Source: Amycolatopsis sp. CA-230715
GTDB taxonomy: Bacteria > Actinomycetota > Actinomycetes > Mycobacteriales > Pseudonocardiaceae
Length of the DNA: 64,000 bases
Assembly (NCBI RefSeq): GCF_018736145.1
Contig: NZ_CP059997.1
Coordinates: 1,797,501-1,861,500 of the forward strand
Direction: 5' to 3'
Positions 1 through 12,778 of this stretch are shown piece by piece; within the stretch, counting starts at the first letter, position 1, and the number at the start of each line of letters is the position of its first letter. Below the pieces are notes generated by a model. The model saw only the letters and a program-made list of their open reading frames with translations. It ran no database searches and had not been told where the DNA came from. A program made the translations under genes and the position numbers.

Positions 1-4404
<4,404 letters not shown>

Positions 4405-4412
<8 letters not shown>

Positions 4413-5856
4413 CCCCAAAGGGTTTCTGACCACTGAACGGGAACTTCCCACCCGGCGGCCGGTTCCGCTGCGGCTGATGGACTGGCGCGAGGTCTACGAG
4501 GACTTCGCGACCACGAAGCTGGAGAAGCAGGCGGGCCGCTGCATGGACTGCGGCATCCCGTTCTGCCACCAGGGTTGCCCGCTGGGAAACCTCATCCCGG
4601 AGTGGAACACGCTGGTGTGGCGCCAGGACTGGCGCGACGCGATCGAGCGGCTGCACGCGACCAACAACTTCCCGGAGTTCACCGGCACGCTGTGCCCGGC
4701 GCCGTGCGAGACCGCGTGCGTGCTCGGCATCAACGACGACCCGGTGACGATCAAGCGCGTCGAGATCTCGATCGTCGACCGCGCCTTCGAGGAGGGCTGG
4801 GTCACCCCGCAGCCGCCGGAAACCCGCACCGGCAAGAAGGTCGCCGTGGTCGGGTCCGGTCCGTCGGGGCTGGCCGCGGCGCAGCAGCTGACCAGGGCGG
4901 GCCACGACGTGGTGGTGTTCGAGCGGGCCGACAAGATCGGTGGCCTGCTGCGCTACGGCATCCCCGAGTTCAAGATGGAGAAGCGCCGCCTCGACCGCAG
5001 GCTGGACCAAATGCGGGCGGAGGGCACGGAGTTCCGCACGAGCGTGAACGTCGGCGTCGACATCACGGCCGAGGAACTGACGAGGTCCTACGACGCGGTG
5101 GTGCTGGCGGGCGGTGCGACGGCGTGGCGCGATCTGCCGATCGACGGCCGCGACCACGAGGGCGTCTACCAGGCGATGGAGTACCTGCCCCCGGCGAACC
5201 GGGTCGCCTCCGGTGAGCTGGAGACCTCGCCGATCAGTGCCGAGGGCAAGCACGTGGTGGTCATCGGCGGCGGTGACACCGGCGCGGACTGCGTCGGCAC
5301 GGCGCACCGCCAGGGCGCGAAATCGGTGACGCAGCTCGAGATCATGCCGAAGCCGCCGGAGGCGCGTCCCGACGCGAACCCGTGGCCGACCTACCCGATG
5401 ATCTACCGCGTCTCGTCGGCGCACGAAGAGGGCGGCGAGCGCCTGTACTCGGTGAACACGCAGGAGTTCCTCGCCGACGACGACGGGAACCTCCGCGCGC
5501 TCTCGCTGGTGGAGGTGCGCCGCGAGGACGGGAAGTTCGTGCCGGCCGACGGCACCGAGCGGGAGCTGCCCGCTCAGCTCGTGCTGCTCGCGATGGGGTT
5601 CCTCGGGCCGCAGCGCGAGGGCCTGCTCACCGAGCTGGGTGTGGAGCTGGACGAGCGAGGCAACGTGCGGCGCGACGCGAACTTCAAGACCAGCCTCGAC
5701 AACGTGTTCGTCGCCGGTGACATGGGCCGCGGCCAGTCGCTGATCGTGTGGGCGATCGCGGAGGGCCGGTCCGCCGCCGCGGGCGCGGACGCGTATCTCA
5801 CCGGCCGGGACGTGCTCCCCGCCCCGATCGCGCCGACGGACAGGCCGATCGCCTAG
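4405..5856 (+). CDS. gltD: Glutamate synthase small subunit
   Basis: The 483-aa beta subunit passes electrons from NADPH through FAD and iron-sulphur clusters to GltB. The N-terminus carries the Cys-rich cluster region (CMDCGIPFCHQGCPLGN, then CPAPCETAC). An FAD-binding Rossmann motif (VVGSGPSGLAAAQQL) follows at about residue 150, and an NADPH-binding motif (VVIGGGDTGADCVG) at about residue 288. Its ATG lies inside the last codons of gltB, which implies translational coupling. A long perfect hairpin follows 23 bp after the stop. Length and domain order are normal for the family. Confidence 0.97.
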
Positions 5857-5879
5857 CCCCGAAGGGCAACCCCCAGACC

Positions 5880-5919
5880 AGCCGTGGGGCTTCGTCAACG
5901 ACGCCGAAGCCCCACGGCT
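5880..5919 (+). terminator. gltBD terminator hairpin
   Basis: A perfect 15-bp inverted repeat (5880-5894 with 5905-5919) separated by a 10-nt loop, starting 23 bp after the gltD stop. No T-run follows, which is common for actinobacterial terminators. Confidence 0.8.
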
Positions 5920-6007
5920 GCCCCCGCGCCCGCGGAAACGGTCACCGACCAGCTAAAACCGACAAATCGGGCGCCGTGCTGCATCACGTGGTGCGCAACT
6001 GAACCAC

Positions 6008-6025
6008 TGTCAACATTTGTTAACA
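6008..6025. promoter_or_regulatory. Candidate operator upstream of AraC gene
   Basis: TGTCAACA and TGTTAACA lie 10 bp apart (start to start), each palindromic or nearly so, 30 bp upstream of the ATG of the AraC-type gene. One helical turn between half-sites fits AraC-family binding or autoregulation. No binding data exist for it here. Confidence 0.35.
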
Positions 6026-6054
6026 CGGTCGTGCTGTGGCACCATCTCCTGCCT

Positions 6055-7029
6055 ATGAAGGCTGGGGAGAAGGTTCTGTTCGAAGGACGGGACCTCGGGG
6101 AGATCCGTGACGCCATGGCGGCGAGCTTCGGATCGCGCGTGCTGCACGCGGTCAAACCGGGGCCGGACCACGCGATGCTCCGGATCACGCAACTGGGGTC
6201 GAGCACCGGCGACGTGCGGATGCTCGAGGTCGAATGCGGTCCCGCGATACTGGTCCGCCCGGACGCGCTGGAGGACCGGTACCTGCTGAGCATCCCGCTC
6301 CAGGGCACCGGCTGGACGGAGGTCGACGGCGAACAGGTCGACACCCGCGAGGTACTGCTGGGACCGGCGCACACGAAGGTGTCGATCAGCCGGAACGGCG
6401 GCAACCGGGCGATCGTGCTGCACTTCACCCGCGAGGCGATCGACGCCGCGGCGGCGGAGCGGCTCGGCCGCGAGCCGGGCGGGCCGACCAGGTTCGACCC
6501 CGCCGTCCGGTCCGACCACGCGAAGACGGCGGCCTGGCTCGCGCTGGCGCGCACGCTCGCCGACACCGCGCGACGGGGGCTGCTCGACGATTCGCCGCTC
6601 GGGCGGCACCACCTCGAACAGCTCCTCATCCACGGCTTGTTCGAAGCGCAGCCGCACACCTTCCACGAAGCGGTGGAGCGACACGAAGCGGCTTCACTGC
6701 CCGCCGTGGTGCGCCGCGCCGTTTCCTTCTGCGAAGAAAACGCGAGCGAACCCATCACGGTCAGCGACATGGCGAAGGCCGCGGGCACCAGCGTTCGCGC
6801 GCTCCAACGCGGGTTCCGCAGCCAGCTGGGGATGAGCCCGCTCGCCCACCTCCGGCAGGTGCGGCTGGCGCGGGTGCACGAAGACCTGCGCGCGATCGGG
6901 CAGGGTGACCAGCCCGGAACCGTGACGGAGGTCGCGCTGCGATGGGGATTCCCCCATCTGGGGCGATTTTCCCAGCTGTACCGGGAAACCTACGGGGAGC
7001 CGCCGTCCCACACCCTGCGCTCGGCGTGA
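6055..7029 (+). CDS. AraC-family transcriptional regulator
   Basis: A 324-aa cytoplasmic DNA-binding regulator. Residues 1 to about 190 form a cupin-like effector-sensing domain of the AraC-binding-like type (LLSIPLQGTGWTEVDGEQV). The C-terminal 100 residues hold the two helix-turn-helix motifs of AraC proteins (ITVSDMAKAAGTSVRALQR, then VTEVALRWGFPHLGRFSQLY). The reading frame is open further upstream to 5884, but that would run through the gltD terminator hairpin, so the ATG at 6055 is preferred. The gene stands alone, with no co-directional partner, and its target is not evident. Confidence 0.9.
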   Translation: MKAGEKVLFEGRDLGEIRDAMAASFGSRVLHAVKPGPDHAMLRITQLGSSTGDVRMLEVECGPAILVRPDALEDRYLLSIPLQGTGWTEVDGEQVDTREVLLGPAHTKVSISRNGGNRAIVLHFTREAIDAAAAERLGREPGGPTRFDPAVRSDHAKTAAWLALARTLADTARRGLLDDSPLGRHHLEQLLIHGLFEAQPHTFHEAVERHEAASLPAVVRRAVSFCEENASEPITVSDMAKAAGTSVRALQRGFRSQLGMSPLAHLRQVRLARVHEDLRAIGQGDQPGTVTEVALRWGFPHLGRFSQLYRETYGEPPSHTLRSA

Positions 7030-7092
7030 CTATCCGGGAAACGTCCGCCGACAAGTGCGCGATTCGGATACCCACCGACGCCGGGATGTGGC

Positions 7093-7184
7093 TACACTTC
7101 ACAGCAGGATCCCGCGCCAGACGCGAGGATCGAAAGACCCGATGCGCCGAACCTACCTCCCCAGGGGCTCGGCGCATCGGCCTT
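7093..7184 (+). ncRNA. Possible small RNA with own promoter
   Basis: A good -10 element (TACACT, 7093-7098) preceded by TG is followed by a small hairpin (CGCG at 7113-7116 with 7122-7125) and a strong 12-bp hairpin with a T-rich tail. This would give a transcript of about 80 nt. No clear -35 is present. The loop is C-rich (CCTCCCC), which recalls but does not match the actinobacterial 6C RNA. The alternative is that it is simply the terminator of the AraC gene. Confidence 0.35.
7139..7184 (+). terminator. Hairpin with T-tail after AraC gene
   Basis: A perfect 12-bp stem (7139-7150 with 7169-7180) with an 18-nt loop, followed immediately by CCTTTT. A second GGGG-TTTTT-CCCC hairpin follows at 7190-7202. 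It lies 110 bp beyond the AraC stop and could end that transcript or a small RNA. Confidence 0.6.
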
Positions 7185-7477
7185 TTCCAGGGGTTTTTCC
7201 CCGCTCCTGCCCGATTTTTCCCGGTAGCTCTGACGCCACCGCCGCCGGGGCGACCGATTATTCGCCCGCGGCCCGGGCCCGTAACGAATCCAATTCGTCC
7301 CACCCGAACGGCGGTCGACTCCGCTTCCCCTGCGGTGGAAGGCATGCGCAGCCGCGCACTGTCCCCCGCGAACACTGGGACGGATGGGGACATCCGGGGA
7401 CCGGTCCCCGTGCGGCGCACACCCTGAGTACCGGAGTCACCGTCCGCTATGGACGGTGACCCCACCGGGGACCACGT

Positions 7478-7530
7478 GCCCCGAAAGTGGCTTTCGGGGC
7501 GTTAGATGCCCCGAAAGCCACCTTCGGGGC
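7478..7530. repeat. Palindromic repeat pair, type A
   Basis: Two 23-bp units (7478-7500 and 7508-7530) flank the 7-bp spacer GTTAGAT. Each unit is itself a hairpin (GCCCCGAAAG...CTTTCGGGGC), and the two are inverted copies of each other with one mismatch. The same architecture recurs at 29954-29996 with the related spacer ATCTAGC. This marks a dispersed intergenic repeat family. Confidence 0.75.
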
Positions 7531-7583
7531 ACGCTCGCGGCGCGGCGACGGGAGATTTTGGTGCGTGACGGGGACATTCGATG

Positions 7584-7634
7584 CCGTGAAGGCCGCTTGG
7601 GCGGCACTGAACGCCGCCATGGTGGCCTTCACGG
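7584..7634. repeat. Palindromic repeat, type B, intact
   Basis: A long interrupted palindrome. The outer arms are CCGTGAAGGCC (7584-7594) and GGCCTTCACGG (7624-7634); the inner arms are GGCGGC (7600-7605) and GCCGCC (7613-7618); the loop is ACTGAAC. It is related to the copy at 28325-28358 that is interrupted by the insertion sequence, and to a half copy at 28239-28270. Confidence 0.7.
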
Positions 7635-7777
7635 GTAAAGATACCGTCGGGAAATCGGTTACCCGGCAAGGGTTTTCGTGAACGAGATGAAGGCGTTCGA
7701 GGTGAGGGTCAAACGACCGCCATCCCGGTCCTTCGTATCCCGGATCCCGACTACCGACGAAGTCACCGCGATAGGAG

Positions 7778-8611
7778 CTATCGCCGCCGGGCACGCTTCA
7801 AAAGGGTGAGCGAGTCAGCTTCGCTGAGCGCCTCACCCATCAGCGTGGCAAAGGCGAGCTCATAGGTGCGTACCGGCGTTGGCTCGTTCCGGCACTTGCC
7901 ACCGACCAGGCTCGCGAGGTAGACCCACGTCACCGGAGCATCGCCGATGTCCACCTTGAGCAAGGTGAAGCCATCACCAAGCGCCGCATAGGCACCGGCG
8001 GCGAACGGAAGAACCTGCAGAGTCAGATTCGGCAGCTTCGCCACTTCGATGAGGTGGTCGATTTGCCCACGCAATGCATCCGGACCCCCGACTTCGCGGC
8101 ACAACGCCGCTTCCCCCAGGACCACATGCACCTTCGGCGGATTCGGCTCCGTGAGCCGCGACTGGCGGCGAAGCCGCACCAGCACCGCGTCCTCCACATC
8201 GACCGGCGCCATCGTCTTCGAGGTCGAAAGCAGGGCTCGCGCATAAGCCTCGGTCTGGATCAGCCCGGGGATCAACTCGCCCTGATGAACTCGAAGCTCC
8301 GAGGCGTCCTGCTCCAGCCCGTAGTACTGGCGAGTCCACTCCGGGACCTTGCCGTAGCTTCCTCGGCGGCGAGCCTGCACACCTATCTCACGGATCCGCT
8401 CGGCATCCGCCGCGCTGGCGCTGTACAGGTGCAGAAGTTCATCGATCTCGGCCGCGCGCAGCGCACCTTCACCGCGTTCCGATCGGTAGATCTTGGAAGC
8501 GAACCAGCCGGTGCGGTCGGCCACAGTGTCGATATTCATGGCCGCGGCCTCCCTCAGCTGGCGCAGCTCGAAGCCGAGCAGTACCCGGGAAGTGACAGGA
8601 CCGTTAGCCAT
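7778..8611 (-). CDS. XRE-type regulator with DUF5753 domain
   Basis: A 277-aa DNA-binding protein of a family greatly expanded in filamentous actinomycetes. The N-terminal 70 residues form a Cro/CI-type helix-turn-helix (LRQLREAAAMNIDTVADRTG, then SKIYRSERGE). Residues from about 90 to the end form the DUF5753 domain (YGLEQDASELRVHQGELIPG; LPFAAGAYAALGDGFTLL). Relatives usually act with small DUF397 proteins in development or antibiotic regulation. No DUF397 gene is adjacent; a different 101-aa gene is divergent. The specific target is unknown. Confidence 0.9.
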   Translation of the reverse strand: MANGPVTSRVLLGFELRQLREAAAMNIDTVADRTGWFASKIYRSERGEGALRAAEIDELLHLYSASAADAERIREIGVQARRRGSYGKVPEWTRQYYGLEQDASELRVHQGELIPGLIQTEAYARALLSTSKTMAPVDVEDAVLVRLRRQSRLTEPNPPKVHVVLGEAALCREVGGPDALRGQIDHLIEVAKLPNLTLQVLPFAAGAYAALGDGFTLLKVDIGDAPVTWVYLASLVGGKCRNEPTPVRTYELAFATLMGEALSEADSLTLLKRARRR

Positions 8612-8726
8612 GGCGAGAGCCTATAAGCTCAACTCCTTTCGCTACTCTCTGGATCCGAGCGACCACGCCTTGGCTTGCTAACTTGTAGTACAGCTTATAT
8701 GGTGGCTTGATCGGAGAGGGGATGCC
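8612..8726. promoter_or_regulatory. Divergent promoter region
   Basis: 115 bp between the divergent DUF5753 regulator and the 101-aa gene. The region is locally AT-richer (CTTGTAGTACAGCTTATAT, 8682-8700) and contains the 9-bp palindrome TGTAGTACA (8684-8692), a plausible operator. A GGAGAGGGG ribosome-binding site (8713-8721) precedes the rightward ATG. Confidence 0.4.
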
Positions 8727-9032
8727 ATGACGGAAGGACTGGCCAGTCCGCAGTGGACTGACGACCAAGTCAGGCTCGCCGCGAGCCTGCTCGTCGACGA
8801 GCACCGACCGGCGAGGTTCTGCCTGCTGGGCATCATCCGCGACACCGACGGCGGTGTGGTCGATCTCGAACTGGTCGGCTACGGCCTGCAGATGCCCGGT
8901 ACCGCCTTCGCGTACCTGCCCTCCACACCTCGCTCCCGCACGACCACCTGGCACGGCAGTTCCGTACGCACGCTCATGACCCGCCATGGCGGCGACGATC
9001 TGCTGGTGCACTGGATCGACCAGGAATCCTGA
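8727..9032 (+). CDS. Small protein of unknown function
   Basis: A 101-aa, acidic, cytoplasmic-looking protein with no membrane segment or recognised motif. The start ATG is supported by a strong GGAGAGGGG site 5-6 nt upstream. The mid-region (LLGIIRDTDGGVVDLELVGYG) reads like a small beta-rich fold. Position and divergence from the DUF5753 regulator suggest it takes the partner place usually held by DUF397 proteins, but it shows no DUF397 sequence features. It is followed by a strong hairpin at 9061-9104. Confidence 0.65.
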   Translation: MTEGLASPQWTDDQVRLAASLLVDEHRPARFCLLGIIRDTDGGVVDLELVGYGLQMPGTAFAYLPSTPRSRTTTWHGSSVRTLMTRHGGDDLLVHWIDQES

Positions 9033-9060
9033 AGCCTGCCGCCGCGAGGCGGTACGGAGC

Positions 9061-9104
9061 CGGGCGGGAGTGGGCCGTCCCTCAACCGCCTCCACTCCCG
9101 CCCG
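9061..9104. terminator. Bidirectional terminator hairpin
   Basis: A perfect 13-bp inverted repeat (9061-9073 with 9092-9104) with an 18-nt loop between two convergent genes, followed by a second short hairpin TTTCCC-TCC-GGGAAA (9111-9125). It is well placed to end transcription from both sides. Confidence 0.75.
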
Positions 9105-9128
9105 CGACTGTTTCCCTCCGGGAAACCC

Positions 9129-9911
9129 CTATACCGCGCGGAGATCCACGCCCGCGGCTTCGAAGCGGCGTTTCAGGTCGGCGTGGACCTCGGCGTCGGT
9201 GACCACGGTGTGCACGGCGCCGATTTCGCAGATCCGGGCGAACGCGCGGAGGCCGAGTTTCGAGGAGTCGGCCGCGACGACCACGCGCGTGCCGCGCCGC
9301 ACCATCAGACGGTTGATGTTCGCTTCGCCTTCGTGGTGCGCGAACGCACCACCTTCGGGATCGAGCGCGTCGACGCCGAGGATCACCAGATCGAGTGCGA
9401 TCTCCGAGAGGACCTTCGTGGCGAGCGGGCCGGTCAGCTCGAACGAATGCGGCCGCGCGACCCCGCCGGTCACCACGAGCTTGAGATGGCGCCGCACGGC
9501 GAGTTCCGCGGCGATGTTGAGCGCGTTCGTCACCACGGTGAGGCCAGGCCCGTCCCGCGTGGTCAGGTCGCGCCGGGTGCTGAGCAGCCTCGCGACCTCC
9601 GTCGTGGTGGTGCCGCCGTTGAGGCCGACCACGGCACCCGGCGGCACCAGCGCGGCGACCTCGGTCGCGATCCGCGACTTCTGCGGCGCGTGCCGCCCCG
9701 ACTTGTAGCGCAGCGGAAGGTCGTAGGACACCGAGCTGGCCACCGCGCCGCCACGGGTCCTGGTGAGCAGGCTCTGCTCGGCGAGGTGGTCGAGATCGCG
9801 GCGTACGGTCGCCGTCGAGACGGTGAGTTCGGCGCTCAGCTCCTCGACCTCGACCTTGCCGCGCTCTCCGACGATTTCGAGCAGGCGGGCGAGCCGGACG
9901 TGGCGTTTCAC
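9129..9911 (-). CDS. DeoR-family repressor (sugar operon), copy 1
   Basis: A 260-aa transcriptional repressor. The N-terminal winged helix-turn-helix (LTVSTATVRRDLDHLAEQSL) is followed by the DeoR sensor domain with the sugar-phosphate-binding GLNGGTTTTEVA and the C-terminal VVVAADSSKLG. The start is a GTG overlapping the preceding stop by 4 bp, so it is the last gene of the six-gene ABC-transporter operon. It is a close paralogue of the protein at 17831-18616; long stretches such as LTVVTNALNIA and HSFELTGPLAT are shared. The likely inducer is a phosphorylated amino-sugar intermediate (inference from context). Confidence 0.92.
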   Translation of the reverse strand: MKRHVRLARLLEIVGERGKVEVEELSAELTVSTATVRRDLDHLAEQSLLTRTRGGAVASSVSYDLPLRYKSGRHAPQKSRIATEVAALVPPGAVVGLNGGTTTTEVARLLSTRRDLTTRDGPGLTVVTNALNIAAELAVRRHLKLVVTGGVARPHSFELTGPLATKVLSEIALDLVILGVDALDPEGGAFAHHEGEANINRLMVRRGTRVVVAADSSKLGLRAFARICEIGAVHTVVTDAEVHADLKRRFEAAGVDLRAV

Positions 9912-11773
9912 TTCTTCATCCGGAAGTCGTAGCGCGCGGGGAGCGGTTCGTCACCGGCGAGCGCGTGCCAAGTGTCCGAAAGGGACGTTTCTCCTTCTCG
10001 GACGTCGGGCAGGTCGAAACCGTCGGTGAAGATCCGCGACGCCCCCGCCCGGTCGCCGAGTGCCAGCCTCGCGCGCGCTTCGAGCAGCTTGATGCGGCCG
10101 TACGCGCGCAGTTCCTCGCTCAGCCCCTCGATCAGCGCCAAAGCGGACGGCGGATCGTCCAAAGCGGCGGTGATCGCTTCGATCGCGAGTGGACGGACGT
10201 CCGGCGCCATGTGGTGCGCCTCGGCGAGCAGTTCCGCGGGGCTCTCGCCCGCGACGGCGAGGTTCCGCAGGGCCCACGGGTTCGGGCTCGCGTCCACCGA
10301 CGCACGCCACGCTTCGACGGCGCCCGCCCTGTCCTCGGCGTACCAGCGCGCGACCCCGCGGTGGTACCAGACCTCCCAGCTCTCCCCTGCCTTCTCCAGG
10401 AGCGCGCGCCACGGCTCGGACACCAGCGTCCCGGCGGGCGCGGAGAGGGGATCGGCGCCGCCCATCGCGCCGTCGAGCAACGCCAGCCACGGCGCCTGTG
10501 CCGCGCCGAGAGTGTCCGAAGTGAACGGTGTACCCGGCAACGCGGGGCCACTGGAGCGAGCCGCCTCCAGCGCACCCCAGCCGGAACCGCGGTGCAGGAT
10601 CTCCGCAGGCTCGCGGTCGGCGACCGCGAGCCACTGGGCGTGCCGCTCGTCCAGATCCGCGAACGGGAGCGAGTCCTCCGCGGCCCGCACGGCGGTGGCC
10701 CAATCGCCGTGTGCGCCGTCCGTCCGAATCGGACCGTAGGCCTCCAGCCAATCCCACGCCTGCCCGCCGGGTAGCCGCAGGTGTTCGAGCTGCGTCCGCG
10801 CGAGACCCGCCTGGATCTCCAGGTACCCCGGCGCGCCCGGCGCGAGCCATTCCTGCCAGCGGTGCCCTCCGTCGGACTCGCCCCACACGAAGAGCTTGCG
10901 GCCACGCAGGCGGCGCGTCGAGAGCTGGGCGAGACCGCGCCCGTCGGCTTCGACCGCGGCGATCCACCGTGGACGGTCGTCGGGGACCTCGAAGAAGAAG
11001 TCCGCCGCCTGCTCGTGCCGTGCGGGATAGGTGAGATCGGATTCGCCCGGCACATCGACGAGATCGAGCCGCCCGCCGTAGCCGTAGTGCCACGCCTGCG
11101 TCGCCGGGGCGAGCACGCGGGTGCGCTCGGTCCGCGTCACCGCGATGTTCGACCACCAGTACGCCGGGACGTCGCGGGGGTGCGGGTTGCGGATCCGGAC
11201 GCCGACGTAGACGAACTCCGAGTCCTCGGGGAGCCAGAAGTCCACCTGGTACGGCAGATCCCTGGTCCGCTCCCATTCCCACAGCCGCAGCACCGGTGTC
11301 CCGTCCGGACCGTCCACACGCGACGCGTGCATCGGCTCGCAGGTGAGCGTGGTGTGCCCGGTGCTGCCGAGGTTCCACTCGACCCCGCCCGCGAACCAGG
11401 CTCCCCGGAGTGCGAGGTTCGCGGGCTGGAACACCGGGTTCCGGTACAGCAGCTCGCGCTCCTCCCCCTTGTGGTACAAGGAAAAGAGCCTGCCGCCGAG
11501 CGTGGGCAGCACGGTCGCGGTGACGTGGTCGTTCTCCAGCACCAGCGCGGGTAAGGCGCGCTCGCGCCGGTCGCGGTCGTAGGAGTCCTGGAGCAGGCAC
11601 GGCAGCACGCTGCGCAGCGTCCCGTACTCCACATTGGACGCCAGGTCGGCTGGCAGCTCGTCCAGGTTCGTGACGCGCTGCGCCTTGTCCAGCATTTCCA
11701 GCGGCGGCAACGGATTTTCTTCGCCGAGGTCCGCGCACGGCAGCCGGATCTCAGTGCGGTACAGGCGGGTCAT
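9908..11773 (-). CDS. DUF5107 sugar-mutarotase-like/TPR protein
   Basis: A 621-aa protein without a signal peptide. The first half (about residues 40-340) looks like a galactose-mutarotase-fold, carbohydrate-binding domain of the DUF5107 type (TLGGRLFSLYHKGEERELLY; AWFAGGVEWNLG). The second half is Ala-rich and helical, resembling TPR repeats (WYHRGVARWYAEDRAGAVEAW). It is wedged between the ABC ATPase (1-bp overlap) and the DeoR repressor (4-bp overlap), so it belongs to the sugar operon. Its biochemical role is unknown; an intracellular glycan- or oligosaccharide-handling enzyme or sensor is plausible. Confidence 0.8.
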   Translation of the reverse strand: MTRLYRTEIRLPCADLGEENPLPPLEMLDKAQRVTNLDELPADLASNVEYGTLRSVLPCLLQDSYDRDRRERALPALVLENDHVTATVLPTLGGRLFSLYHKGEERELLYRNPVFQPANLALRGAWFAGGVEWNLGSTGHTTLTCEPMHASRVDGPDGTPVLRLWEWERTRDLPYQVDFWLPEDSEFVYVGVRIRNPHPRDVPAYWWSNIAVTRTERTRVLAPATQAWHYGYGGRLDLVDVPGESDLTYPARHEQAADFFFEVPDDRPRWIAAVEADGRGLAQLSTRRLRGRKLFVWGESDGGHRWQEWLAPGAPGYLEIQAGLARTQLEHLRLPGGQAWDWLEAYGPIRTDGAHGDWATAVRAAEDSLPFADLDERHAQWLAVADREPAEILHRGSGWGALEAARSSGPALPGTPFTSDTLGAAQAPWLALLDGAMGGADPLSAPAGTLVSEPWRALLEKAGESWEVWYHRGVARWYAEDRAGAVEAWRASVDASPNPWALRNLAVAGESPAELLAEAHHMAPDVRPLAIEAITAALDDPPSALALIEGLSEELRAYGRIKLLEARARLALGDRAGASRIFTDGFDLPDVREGETSLSDTWHALAGDEPLPARYDFRMKK

Positions 11774-12771
11774 CAGTCCGGCAGCCGTTCACCGGTGGCC
11801 GCGTCGAACCGGTGCGCGGCGTCGGGCAGCGGCACCAGCCCGATCCGGTCGCCGCGCTGCCACGGCGCCATCCCCGGGGTGCGCACGGTCAACGGCTGCT
11901 CGTGCTCGGGGCTCGCGCAGTACAGGTACTGGTCGCTGCCCAGTTCCTCGACCACCTCCACGGTCGCGGAAATGCCTTCCCCGTCCTCGGTGATCCGCCA
12001 GCCCTCGGGCCGCACGCCGAGCACATGATCCCCTTGCGGCAGCAGGTTCATCGCGGGCGAGCCGATGAACCCCGCTACGAATAGGTTCGCCGGTTTCGCG
12101 AACAGGCCGACCGGGGTGTCGCACTGCTGAAGGGTGCCGTCCTTGAGCACGGCCACCCTGTCCCCCATGGTCATCGCCTCGACCTGGTCGTGGGTGACGT
12201 AGATCGTGGTGACGCCGAGCCTGCGCTGCAGCGAGGCGATCTGCGTGCGCGTCTGCACCCGCAGCTTGGCGTCCAGGTTGGACAGTGGTTCGTCCATGCA
12301 GAACACCTGCGGGCGCCGCACGATCGCCCTGCCCATCGCGACCCGCTGGCGCTGCCCGCCGGACAGCTTCGCGGGCTTGCGGTCCAAAAAGGACGTCAGG
12401 TCGAGCAACTCGGCCGCCTCGGCGACCATACGCGCCCGCTCCGCCTTGGGCACCTTCCCGATCTTCAGGTGGAAGCCGATGTTCTCGGCGACCGTCATGT
12501 GCGGGTAGAGCGCGTAGTTCTGGAACACCATCGCGATGTCGCGGTCCTTCGGCGGCAGATCGGTGACGTCGCGGTCCCCGATGTGCACCTGCCCCTCGTC
12601 GACGCCCTCCAGCCCGGCGAGCATGCGCAGCGTCGTCGACTTGCCGCAGCCGGAAGGCCCGACCAGCACCAGGAATTCGCCGTCTTCGACCTCGAGGTCG
12701 AGCCGGTCGACGGCGGGCTTGTCGACCCCGGCGTAGTAACGGGTCGCGCCCTTGAACGACACGGTTGCCAT
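11773..12771 (-). CDS. Sugar ABC transporter ATP-binding protein
   Basis: A 332-aa MalK/UgpC/MsmK-type ATPase that powers the adjacent CUT1 importer from the cytoplasmic side. Walker A is GPSGCGKST (residues 38-46), Q-loop VFQNYALYPHMT, signature LSGGQRQRVAMGRA, Walker B VFCMDEPLSNLD. A C-terminal OB-fold (TOBE) regulatory region contains LGVRPEGWRI. The ATG at 12771 is chosen because GAGGTAGGAGAG precedes it; an in-frame upstream extension would run into the permease gene. Having the ATPase inside the operon suggests a dedicated rather than shared energiser. Confidence 0.95.
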   Translation of the reverse strand: MATVSFKGATRYYAGVDKPAVDRLDLEVEDGEFLVLVGPSGCGKSTTLRMLAGLEGVDEGQVHIGDRDVTDLPPKDRDIAMVFQNYALYPHMTVAENIGFHLKIGKVPKAERARMVAEAAELLDLTSFLDRKPAKLSGGQRQRVAMGRAIVRRPQVFCMDEPLSNLDAKLRVQTRTQIASLQRRLGVTTIYVTHDQVEAMTMGDRVAVLKDGTLQQCDTPVGLFAKPANLFVAGFIGSPAMNLLPQGDHVLGVRPEGWRITEDGEGISATVEVVEELGSDQYLYCASPEHEQPLTVRTPGMAPWQRGDRIGLVPLPDAAHRFDAATGERLPD

Positions 12772-12778
12772 GTCTCTC

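Larger units (their letters stand above)
7030..7777. other. Gene-free repeat-rich interval
   Basis: No convincing gene is seen in these 748 bp. The interval holds a hairpin with a T-rich tail (7139-7184), a 10-bp perfect inverted repeat (7436-7445 with 7451-7460), a pair of palindromic 23-bp units (7478-7530) and a long interrupted palindrome (7584-7634). Short open frames across it translate the repeats themselves, with Ala/Val-rich, family-less peptides, and are not credible proteins. Confidence 0.7.

Noticed and set aside
7093..7184. 6C RNA family member
   Set aside because: Only one C-rich loop is evident and the two-hairpin, six-cytosine architecture is not matched.
7447..7794. A 115-aa leftward open frame in the gene-free interval
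   Set aside because: Most of it translates the palindromic repeats (KATMAAFSAAQAAF-like segments). Similar pseudo-peptides arise wherever the repeat occurs.
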